Assembly (NCBI GenBank): GCA_016210115.1
Contig: JACQUW010000027.1
Coordinates: 1 to 40,483 of the forward strand
DNA length: 40,483 nucleotides
Direction: 5' to 3'
DNA from: Deltaproteobacteria bacterium
GTDB taxonomy: Bacteria; Desulfobacterota; Binatia; UBA9968
Part shown: positions 34,154 to 40,483 of the stretch, one piece after another
How positions within the stretch are numbered: the first letter of the stretch is position 1
Layout of the letters: every line of letters begins with the position of its first letter
The notes under the pieces: model-generated
Told to the model about the DNA's origin: nothing
Database searches by the model: none
The model's input: only the letters and a program-made list of their open reading frames with translations
Program-made: the position numbers and the translations under genes

Positions 34154-35632
34154 ATGAGTCAGGTTCATTTCATCGACACGACTCTCCGCGACGGGCAGCA
34201 GAGCCTCTGGGCGTTGGGCATGAGGACGGGAGTCATGCTCGCCGTCGCGGAACAGATGGATCAATGCGGTTTCGAGGGGATCGAGTTTGTAGTGAACGCC
34301 ATGCTCAAGAAGTATGTCCGCGAGCAGAAGGAAGATCCGCTGGATTGGTTCCGGCTGGGTGCGAAGCGCTTTAAGAAGACGCGCCTCGTCTATCATGGCG
34401 GACTTCATGGCGGTTTTGAGAAGATTCCGAGCTGTATCTACCCGATCCTGATCAAGTTCGTGGTCGCGCACGGAATAACCGTAACCCGAACCTCGGATTG
34501 CTGGAATGATTTTGCGAGCTTTAAGGAAGAAGTAGACGGCATGCGAAAGCTCGGCATGGAAACGGTAGCCAACGTCATCTACACGGTCTCGCCCAGACAT
34601 AACGATGAATATTATGCGCAGAAGGCGCGCGAAGCCGCCGCGATAAGGCCTTATCGGATCTGTTTTAAAGACGTGGGCGGGCTCCTGACGCCTGAGCGGA
34701 CTCGATCGCTCATCCCTTTGATTCTTAAAAACATCGGCGACGTGCCGCTCGAGTTTCATGCCCACTGCAACAATGGCCTGGCTCCTTTGTGCTGCCTGGA
34801 AGCGATCAAGCTCGGCGTCAGGTTCATTCACACGGCCATTCCCCCTCTTGCAAACGGCTCTTCTCAGCCGTCTGTCTTTAATGTGGCGAACAACGCCCGG
34901 GCCCTCGGCTATACGCCCTGCATCGATGAGAAAGCGATTAAGCCGATCGAGGAATATCTCACCTTCGTTGCTAAGAGAGAGGGTCTCCCGATCGGAAAGC
35001 CGTTGGCGTACGACCACTCACAATATCTTCATCAAGTGCCAGGGGGCATGATTTCCAATCTCCGCCACCAGCTCCGCCTCGTTGGTATGGAGGATAGGCT
35101 GCAGGCGACTTTGGAGGAGGCGGCTCGCGTTCGAGCGGAATTCGGCTATCCCATCATGGTGACGCCCCTTTCGCAGTTCGTTGGAAGTCAGGCGGCGGTC
35201 AATGTGATTGTGGGAGCGCGATATAAAGAGGTCACAGACCAGGTTATCCAATACGCTCTGGGCATGTGGGGCAGAGAAGCCCCATCCCTGATGGACCCTG
35301 ATGTCAGGGACAAGATCCTGAGCAGGCCGCGGGCCAGGGAGTTGGAGGCATGGGTGCCGCCTGAGCCATCGATTGAGGAGGTGCGGCGCAAATTCGGCGG
35401 CCCCGGTGTTTCTGACGAGGAACTGGTGCTTCGAGTTTATGCTGGAGTAGACGCCGTAAAGGCATTGTTTGCCGCTGGTCCTCGGGGGGAATATCCCAGC
35501 GCCACACAGCCATGGGCGCTTCTGGTCGAAGAGCTCGCAAAGCGAAGGAAGTACACGCACATCCACATTGAGAAACCGGGTTTTTCTCTTACTCTCGGAA
35601 CAAACGAAAGCAGACCCACCGGCAGCGGCTGA
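34154..35632 (+). CDS. Carboxyltransferase/HMGL-like enzyme (pyruvate carboxylase subunit B-like), no biotin domain
   Basis: A 492-residue TIM-barrel enzyme of the HMG-CoA lyase-like superfamily. It begins FIDTTLRDGQQSLWALGM (about 5-22), has CFKDVGGLL with the metal-region lysine, FHAHCNNGLAP with the two metal-binding histidines, and the PYC/OadA-specific PGGMISNLRHQL. This is the carboxyltransferase module of pyruvate carboxylase or oxaloacetate decarboxylase alpha subunit. The AMKM biotin-attachment motif is absent and the C-terminus ends at PTGSG, so it needs a separate biotin carrier or has another function. No such carrier or biotin carboxylase gene is in the window. The ATG at 34154 has a GGGAGG site. 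Substrate unknown. Confidence 0.87.
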   Translation: MSQVHFIDTTLRDGQQSLWALGMRTGVMLAVAEQMDQCGFEGIEFVVNAMLKKYVREQKEDPLDWFRLGAKRFKKTRLVYHGGLHGGFEKIPSCIYPILIKFVVAHGITVTRTSDCWNDFASFKEEVDGMRKLGMETVANVIYTVSPRHNDEYYAQKAREAAAIRPYRICFKDVGGLLTPERTRSLIPLILKNIGDVPLEFHAHCNNGLAPLCCLEAIKLGVRFIHTAIPPLANGSSQPSVFNVANNARALGYTPCIDEKAIKPIEEYLTFVAKREGLPIGKPLAYDHSQYLHQVPGGMISNLRHQLRLVGMEDRLQATLEEAARVRAEFGYPIMVTPLSQFVGSQAAVNVIVGARYKEVTDQVIQYALGMWGREAPSLMDPDVRDKILSRPRARELEAWVPPEPSIEEVRRKFGGPGVSDEELVLRVYAGVDAVKALFAAGPRGEYPSATQPWALLVEELAKRRKYTHIHIEKPGFSLTLGTNESRPTGSG

Positions 35633-35677
35633 TACTCGGAAGTATCGTTGCCCGCATAGAAAGGAGCGTAGGACACC

Positions 35678-35983
35678 ATGTGGTATTTGATTCAGCGCAA
35701 GGCTACAAAGCCGCGTCAAGAGTGGACGGTGACCCTTGATCAACATCTCGCCTGGATGAGGCTGCAGCATGAGGCCGGCCGCATTCTCTTTTCCGGTCCC
35801 ACGGCAGATCGTAAGTTGGGGATTTACGTAATTCGGGCTGATTCACGGGAAGAGGCTGAGCGAATTGCCGCGAGCGATCCTTATACGGCGGCGGGTTTCT
35901 GCGCGTTCGATCTTTTCGAGTGGGAGGTGCATCAGGTTTTAGGTGCGGGTCCATTCACAGAGGCGGGGCTAAAGTCTCGATAG
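35678..35983 (+). CDS. YCII-family protein
   Basis: A 101-residue single-domain protein of the YCII (YciI-like) family, seen from WYLIQRKATKP, DQHLAWMRLQHEAGRILFSG and the DSREEAERIAASDPY helix. Family members have a ferredoxin-like fold and a conserved His/Asp pair (here His25 in DQHLAW is the candidate); they include dehydrohalogenase and muconolactone-isomerase-like enzymes. The ATG is preceded by AAGGAG at a good distance. It sits 45 bases after the HMGL-like gene, likely cotranscribed. Possible role: isomerase or lyase in the neighbouring degradation pathway; this is inference. Confidence 0.85.
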   Translation: MWYLIQRKATKPRQEWTVTLDQHLAWMRLQHEAGRILFSGPTADRKLGIYVIRADSREEAERIAASDPYTAAGFCAFDLFEWEVHQVLGAGPFTEAGLKSR

Positions 35984-36119
35984 GTCACGGTCTTGTGAGC
36001 AAAAGCCTATCAGGAACCATTTGCCAACGTACAAATTCCACTTGCCTGCCGGGACGTTAACTGGTACCGTGCGAACCGAGTGTACCGAGATAATCAATAA
36101 ATGGAACGGTGGTGGAAGT

Positions 36120-37184
36120 ATGGGATCTAAAATGAAGTCAGTTTCGGTGCGGGTAGTGGTTGCAGCAGTAGTCAGCGTGTGGCTTTTCCCCAGCTACTCC
36201 TTATCTCAAACTCCCTATTACCATGGTAAAAACATTACAATCGTCCGCGGCGGCGAACCGGGTGGCTCGGGCGACATGCAGGCCAGGGCTTTGATACCTT
36301 ACCTGAAAAAATATATTCCGGGAGAGCCGACGATCATTATCGAGAATATGCCCGGCGCCGCAGGCATGAAAGCCGTAAACCACATCTATTCATCGGCCAG
36401 ACCCGACGGGCTCAGGATCGCCGCTGTGGGCGCGGGCTTGGTGGTAGGTCCTATCCTCGGCCTGGTGGGGGTGAAGTACGATCTCGACAAACTCATCTAT
36501 CTTGGATCCACCGAGACCGGAGATCCGTATGTCTTTTACACCCGGAAAGAGGCCGGCCTCGACAGTCTGGAAAAGCTGCGCGCGGCCTCCGGGCTCAGAA
36601 TCGGGGCGCAGACGGTGGGCCATCCAAACTACGTCAGCGGCCGCATGTTCGCTTACCTGATCGGTCTCAAAGAGCCCAAGTTCGTCGTCGGCTATGGAGG
36701 CCTGGAAATTGATGTCGCCCTTTCCCGAGGAGAGGTGGACGCCAGAGCGAACACCTCGGATACGGTCTGGCGGAGAAACAGTGAAGCGATGGAAAAGGGC
36801 GCTTTCCATATTCAAGCCACCATCACGAATCCCAAAGGAAAATTTCATCCACGCTTCGCCAACGTCCCGGATCTGGACAGCTTTGCCAGAAACGACAAAG
36901 AACGACAGTTAGTGAACCTGTTCCGCACTTTTCTCTACCCCCGTTGGCCGTATGTCTTACCCCCGGGCACCCCGGGTGAGATCGTAAAGATCCTGCGGAC
37001 GGCCATGGCGAAGGCGTTTCATGACCCTGAATTCCACAAGGAATTCAAGAAGCTCATGGCGAGCGAGGCAAGTCCTCTCACTGGAGAAGCGGTGGAGACC
37101 GCTATCCGGGCGCTGCCGCGCGACCCTGAGATCGTCGGGCTCTACAAGAAGATGGCCGATCATGGCCCGCTGCCTCCCCGCTAA
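36120..37184 (+). CDS. TctC/Bug-family periplasmic substrate-binding protein
   Basis: A 354-residue binding protein of the tripartite tricarboxylate transporter family. A signal peptide ends near residue 30 (VVSVWLFPSYSLSQ), and the mature protein opens with KNITIVRGGEPGGSGDMQAR, followed by ENMPGAAGMKAVNHIY, the usual Bug-type carboxylate-binding strands. I chose the ATG at 36120 with GGTGG upstream; an ATG at 36132 and one at 36021 are in frame. No TctA/TctB genes are next to it; the only TctA in the window is the broken one at 23003. It is therefore an orphan binding protein, as often seen in Burkholderiales and related groups. Ligand: probably a carboxylate. Confidence 0.88.
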   Translation: MGSKMKSVSVRVVVAAVVSVWLFPSYSLSQTPYYHGKNITIVRGGEPGGSGDMQARALIPYLKKYIPGEPTIIIENMPGAAGMKAVNHIYSSARPDGLRIAAVGAGLVVGPILGLVGVKYDLDKLIYLGSTETGDPYVFYTRKEAGLDSLEKLRAASGLRIGAQTVGHPNYVSGRMFAYLIGLKEPKFVVGYGGLEIDVALSRGEVDARANTSDTVWRRNSEAMEKGAFHIQATITNPKGKFHPRFANVPDLDSFARNDKERQLVNLFRTFLYPRWPYVLPPGTPGEIVKILRTAMAKAFHDPEFHKEFKKLMASEASPLTGEAVETAIRALPRDPEIVGLYKKMADHGPLPPR

Positions 37185-37290
37185 GAGGCTGCGTCACAAT
37201 TAGCCGGTCGCCCTTTAACCGAGGTAACGAACGGCCAAATAGTTGAATTTAAGCCGAGAAATTCCAACTATCAGTTTGGGAGCTCTCCTT

Positions 37291-37926
37291 ATGCTCGATC
37301 TGGCTGGGAAAAAAATCCCCAATACCTTGGAAGAGATCATCAGTCCCGGAAGAACGGCCTTGCTGGTTTGGGACATGGAATATGCCATTGCCCCGAACGC
37401 ATTTAATTTCGGGGAAATCCGGAAAAATCTAAAAACGCTGACGGCCCTGGCGCGCTCTATAGGCGTCCCTGTATTCTACTCGGTACAGGTGCCTTTTGAT
37501 CTCCAGAAAGAAGAGGCGGGCGTATGGGTGCGTGTCCGGATGCAAAGAGCCAAAATCACCGATATCTCGCAGCTGCTGAACGAGAAAGAAGACCCGCACG
37601 GCCGCGACATCATCAATGAGCTAAAGCCAGAGCCGCAGGATATCGTCTTTCGAAAAAGACGGCCCGACGGGTTTGTTGGAACCGATTTTGATCTGATGCT
37701 GCGGAGCCGAGGGATTCAGGCGGTCCTCATCGGGGGTGTCGCCACCGAAGGGGGAGTTGAAGGGACGGCTCGGACCGGTCGCAACTTGGGCTACGACATG
37801 GTTGTGCTGAAGGATTGCGTTGGGTCCAGGAACCGCGACCTGCACGAGCTCGCGCTGACACTCATGGAGCGGACTCAGTTCGATCTTGCCACCTCGACTC
37901 AGGTGGGCAACATATGGCAGCCGTAA
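37291..37926 (+). CDS. Isochorismatase-fold hydrolase with Gly in place of the catalytic Cys
   Basis: A 211-residue member of the isochorismatase/cysteine hydrolase superfamily. The ATG at 37291 is supported by GGGAG 8 bases upstream; an in-frame TTG at 37243 is less likely. Catalytic-region residues seen are Asp28 in LLVWDME and Lys122 in VFRKRRPDGF. The usual TxxC motif reads TEGGVEGTA (152-160), with Gly155 at the cysteine position. Nicotinamidases and N-carbamoyl hydrolases need that cysteine, while PhzD-type isochorismatases, as I recall, use Asp without it. So it may hydrolyse a vinyl ether or be a different enzyme. It follows the TctC gene at 106 bases. Confidence 0.83.
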   Translation: MLDLAGKKIPNTLEEIISPGRTALLVWDMEYAIAPNAFNFGEIRKNLKTLTALARSIGVPVFYSVQVPFDLQKEEAGVWVRVRMQRAKITDISQLLNEKEDPHGRDIINELKPEPQDIVFRKRRPDGFVGTDFDLMLRSRGIQAVLIGGVATEGGVEGTARTGRNLGYDMVVLKDCVGSRNRDLHELALTLMERTQFDLATSTQVGNIWQP

Positions 37927-38271
37927 AAGAAGGGTACATTCTCGGTCTCATTCAAAATAGCTATCGTGAGCCCAATCACGATGCGAGCCAGTGAGACACC
38001 GGCTTCATTTGCCTCCGAGTTTGCCGCGAATTTATCTCTCACCCTTACGTTATAGTCTCTCCCCGCCTGTGACGGCAGACAAGTCAAGCGGAGGAAAGCA
38101 GATTTGCGCCCGTTTTGCGTTTGTCAGTGCTGTCAAATAGCGTATTATAAAAGCTCCCGGGCAGGCGGCAGAGGGTCTTTGAGGCGGGAGGAATGTTTTT
38201 AAGGGCCGGTTTGCCATAATGCCGAAACGGCTGGATGAATCAGGCGGAATAAGGAGAAAGGAGAGCACGAT
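37927..38271. other. Intergenic region with nested hairpin and promoter for the ABC operon
   Basis: No gene is convincing here. Just after the hydrolase gene lies a nested stem: GTCTCA (37945-37950) pairs with TGAGAC (37992-37997), enclosing ATCGTGA/TCACGAT (37963-37969 and 37976-37982). Further right is a promoter for the ABC genes. A 62-codon minus-strand frame (37899-38087) has protein-like content but no start signal. Confidence 0.55.
38121..38148 (+). promoter_or_regulatory. Sigma-70-type promoter of the ABC transporter operon
   Basis: TTGTCA (38121-38126) and TATTAT (38143-38148) are separated by 16 bases; each hexamer matches the consensus at five of six positions. Transcription would start near 38155, leaving about 115 bases before the ATG at 38272, enough for leader-based control. 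Confidence 0.55.
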
Positions 38272-39300
38272 ATGGAAAGAATTCCCAGGGTATCACTGGG
38301 CATTACCCTAGTAACGATTTTCGCGTGGTGTTCGGTCTCATTCTCTCAGGAAGCGGCTCTGGTTGCGGCGGCAAAGAAGGAGGGAAAAATGGTCTGGTAT
38401 ACCTCCCTTGCGCTTCCGTCCTCGACGAAATTCGCCCAGCTTTTCATGGACAGGTACAAAGGCATTGAAGTCGAGGTGCACCGCACGGGCTCGCAGCGCG
38501 TGCTGCAGCGGGTCATGCAGGAGGCGTCGGCGGGGATAAAAAATGCCGATATCATACACACCTCTGATGCCGGTCATTTTGAGCTACTTAAGAAAAAAGC
38601 GCTGACGGTGAAACATACGCCGAGGGGCCTGGAAACCTATCCTGCCGGCTTTAAGGACAAAGATGCCTTCTATTACGGATTGCGAGCTACGCTGTCGGTT
38701 ATTGCTTACAATCCCAAAGTCCTTTCTGAGAAGGATGCTCCAAAGACCTGGAAGGATCTTGTGGACCCCAAGTGGAGGGGAAAAATGGTTACCGCCCATC
38801 CGAGCTATAGCGGGATCATAGCAACCCATGTCCTTGCCCTGGTGAACCTGTACGGGTGGGACTATTTTCAACAACTGGCCAAGAACAAGCTTCATCTGGT
38901 CCAGTCCGCCAACGATCCGGCCGGGGTCGTTGCCTCCGGGGAAAGGCCGGTGGGAGTGAACGGGGCCGAGTATTTTTACTATAAGACGCTGAAACAGGGA
39001 AATCCCATTAAAATTGTTTATCCAAAGGAAGGAGTTCCGCTCGTGGTCTCGCCCGCGGCTCTCGCAAAGGACGCCCCTCATCCCAATGCTGCCAGGCTTT
39101 TCATGGATTTTATTTTCACGAAGGAAGCGCAGCAGATGCTCGCGGACCGAGAGGGGCTCTACAGCGGCCATCCCGAAGTGACTTACCCAAAGGACAAACC
39201 TAAACTCAAGGACTTGAACTTGTTGAACGTGGACGCGGATCAACTGGAAGAGAAAAACGCCGAGATAAAGAAAAAGTTTGTGGAATACTTCGGCGCGTGA
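38272..39300 (+). CDS. ABC transporter extracellular binding protein, ferric/AfuA-FbpA-like
   Basis: A 342-residue periplasmic binding protein. A signal peptide ends near residue 25 (WCSVSFSQ), followed by AAKKEGKMVWYTSLALPSS, typical of the family 1 Fe3+/spermidine-type binders. Later blocks include PKTWKDLVDPKWRGKM and VSPAALAKDAPHPNAARLF. Tyrosine residues near YYGLRA and EYFYYK could bind iron, but many relatives bind organic ligands such as 2-aminoethylphosphonate. AAGGAG stands just upstream of the ATG. It lies 59 bases before the permease gene, forming an operon with the promoter at 38121. Confidence 0.9.
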   Translation: MERIPRVSLGITLVTIFAWCSVSFSQEAALVAAAKKEGKMVWYTSLALPSSTKFAQLFMDRYKGIEVEVHRTGSQRVLQRVMQEASAGIKNADIIHTSDAGHFELLKKKALTVKHTPRGLETYPAGFKDKDAFYYGLRATLSVIAYNPKVLSEKDAPKTWKDLVDPKWRGKMVTAHPSYSGIIATHVLALVNLYGWDYFQQLAKNKLHLVQSANDPAGVVASGERPVGVNGAEYFYYKTLKQGNPIKIVYPKEGVPLVVSPAALAKDAPHPNAARLFMDFIFTKEAQQMLADREGLYSGHPEVTYPKDKPKLKDLNLLNVDADQLEEKNAEIKKKFVEYFGA

Positions 39301-39359
39301 GAGGGCCACGAAGTTTCCGGTTTTTAATTGTTTTTTGAGTTCATCCTGACGAAAGTCTA

Positions 39360-40483
39360 ATGTCCATACCCAGCGCAGAGACAATCGGGCAGCTCAAACA
39401 CAGGCGGCGGTTCTTTCTTAAAGCGCTCGACCGGACAGTTCCGGTTTGGGTCGGCGCCTCCGTTTTTTTAGTCCTGCTGATGGTGCTCCCGTTAGGCTGG
39501 CTTTTTGTGGCCAGTCTCAAATCGGAGCGAGGGATAACTCTCCAGACTTATACGCAGGTCTTTACCGAATGGGCGTTTCTTAAGGCCATCTGGAATACGA
39601 TCATCGTTTCCTTTTGGGTAGGGGTCATCGCTGTTTTGACCGGCTCAGTGCTTGGATGGTTGGTGACTCGAACGGACCTTCCCTGGAAGAAAACTATACG
39701 CGCGCTGATCATGGCCTCGTTCGTGACGCCGCCTTTCCTGGGGGCATTTGCTTGGACGCTTCTGGCGGGACCCAACGCGGGTCTCCTCAATAAATTTTAC
39801 CGTTCTCTCACGGGCGACGACAATCACCTCTTCAACATCTTTACAATCGAGGGGCTGATCTTTGTGATGGCCCTTTACAGCTTCCCCTATGTCTTCTCGA
39901 TGATTGCCAATGTTTGCGAGATGGTCTCATCGGATCTCGAAGACGCAGCGAATATTCTCGGCGCGGGGAGGCTGAAAGTGGCGCTCACCGTAACTCTTCC
40001 TCTCGCGGCACCCGCGCTATTGGGAGGATTCATTCTGGCGTTCCTCCATTCGCTCTCTCTTTTCGGCGCTCCGGCAATCCTGGGGCTGCCGGCGGGCATC
40101 CATACCATCACCACCCAGATCTGGGCCCTTTTCCAATACCCCCCGCGGCTGGATCTCGCCGCGGCTTTCTCTGTTCCTTTGCTACTGGCCACGGTATGCC
40201 TGATCGCGCTGCAAAAGAAAATCCTGGGCCGCCGCGGCTATAGCACCGTGGGCGGCAAAGGCGGGCAGAGACGGTTGCTGCCACTGAAGAGGCTGCGCAT
40301 TCCCGTCTTGATTTTTGTTTTTGGGATTCTTGCGCTTTCAGTCTTTCTTCCGTATTGGATTCTTCTCAAATCAGCCCTGTCCAAGGCGTGGGCTCTTCCT
40401 CTGACATGGGAGAACTTCACGCTTGAGAACTTCAGCTTCGCTTTTTTTCAGTACGGCGACACCCAAAAGGCAATCTTTAACAC
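39360..40483 (+). CDS. ABC transporter permease, FbpB/SfuB-like (cut by window edge)
   Basis: 374 codons of an inner-membrane permease that runs off the right edge; the frame is open throughout. A first membrane segment lies near residues 27-48 (VGASVFLVLLMVLPLGWLF). The first permease domain ends with the EAA motif, EDAANILGAGRLKVALTVTL, which contacts the ATPase. A linker rich in Arg/Lys follows (around 300-320), then another membrane segment starts the second domain (IPVLIFVFGILALSVFLPYW), so it is the two-domain fused type of about 550 residues. Start is the ATG at 39360, with a weak ribosome binding site. With the binding protein upstream it imports iron or a similar ligand; the ATPase should lie beyond the edge. 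Confidence 0.9.
   Translation, partial: MSIPSAETIGQLKHRRRFFLKALDRTVPVWVGASVFLVLLMVLPLGWLFVASLKSERGITLQTYTQVFTEWAFLKAIWNTIIVSFWVGVIAVLTGSVLGWLVTRTDLPWKKTIRALIMASFVTPPFLGAFAWTLLAGPNAGLLNKFYRSLTGDDNHLFNIFTIEGLIFVMALYSFPYVFSMIANVCEMVSSDLEDAANILGAGRLKVALTVTLPLAAPALLGGFILAFLHSLSLFGAPAILGLPAGIHTITTQIWALFQYPPRLDLAAAFSVPLLLATVCLIALQKKILGRRGYSTVGGKGGQRRLLPLKRLRIPVLIFVFGILALSVFLPYWILLKSALSKAWALPLTWENFTLENFSFAFFQYGDTQKAIFN

Noticed and set aside
33911..35017. 368-codon minus-strand frame
   Set aside because: It is antisense to the HMGL-like gene, and its distal end translates the CCCTCCGACG repeat into the common ACPEPRRRD artefact.
37899..38087. 62-codon minus-strand frame with protein-like composition
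   Set aside because: It has only a TTG start without a ribosome binding site, and overlaps the hydrolase gene end and a nested hairpin. I could not separate it from chance.

Overview
The window looks like chromosomal DNA of an uncultivated Gram-negative, probably aerobic soil or groundwater bacterium. Base composition is moderately GC-rich (mid-50s % by eye). The shared order pheA-hisC-aroF-tyrA-aroA-cmk-rpsA-sppA-ihfB is what I would expect in Deltaproteobacteria-like (Desulfobacterota/Binatia-like) genomes. The many NMT1-like, TctA/TctC, MmgE/PrpD, UbiD and M24 genes are typical of Binatia, Rokubacteria, NC10 and Tectomicrobia-type metagenomic genomes. The phylum is an inference; no rRNA or marker comparison was possible.

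Layout. 1-2924: the 5' part of a CobW-type GTPase (minus), a HOD-like alpha/beta-fold enzyme, and a minus-strand pair rluA-like / M48 lipoprotein peptidase. 3082-7014: a catabolic or transport set made of an NMT1-like binding protein, a ThDP enzyme and an M24 metallopeptidase. 7255-17601: a long co-directional housekeeping block with aromatic amino-acid biosynthesis (pheA, hisC-family aminotransferase, DAHP synthase, tyrA, aroA), then cmk, rpsA, sppA, ihfB, a HIT protein and a frameshifted LapA-domain gene. 17617-20641: an AAA+ ATPase and a VWA (MIDAS) protein pair closed by a strong bidirectional terminator. 20836-22821: a small secreted lysine-rich protein (minus) divergent from a HerA-like ATPase. 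23003-25579 (minus): a UbiD decarboxylase followed by a 5'-truncated TctA permease, separated by a degenerate tandem repeat. 25919-29252: cysS, a LysM-containing exported protein of unknown function, and tRNA-Arg(TCG). 29344-37926: two MmgE/PrpD paralogues, an atypical SDR, a LapA-domain gene behind a consensus-grade sigma-54 promoter, a carboxyltransferase-like HMGL protein, a YCII protein, a TctC-type binding protein and an isochorismatase-fold hydrolase lacking the usual cysteine. 38272-40483: a ferric-type ABC binding protein and the start of its permease.

How it fits together. The central block is ordinary biosynthesis and translation, tightly packed with ATGA and TGATG overlaps. It is flanked by accessory genes for uptake and breakdown of organic acids or aromatic compounds. 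Accessory gaps carry several short dispersed repeats (palindromic GTAGGGGCGATTCATTGCGC units, CCCTCCGACG...CTCAGG units, 8-9 nt GAC-type tandem repeats, AT-rich repeats), consistent with a repeat-rich genome. I saw no CRISPR array, rRNA, insertion sequence or prophage. The most interesting items are the consensus-like sigma-54 promoter with an upstream palindrome, the SDR and isochorismatase-fold proteins with missing catalytic residues, the HOD-like enzyme, the AAA+/VWA pair, and the broken lapA and tctA genes.
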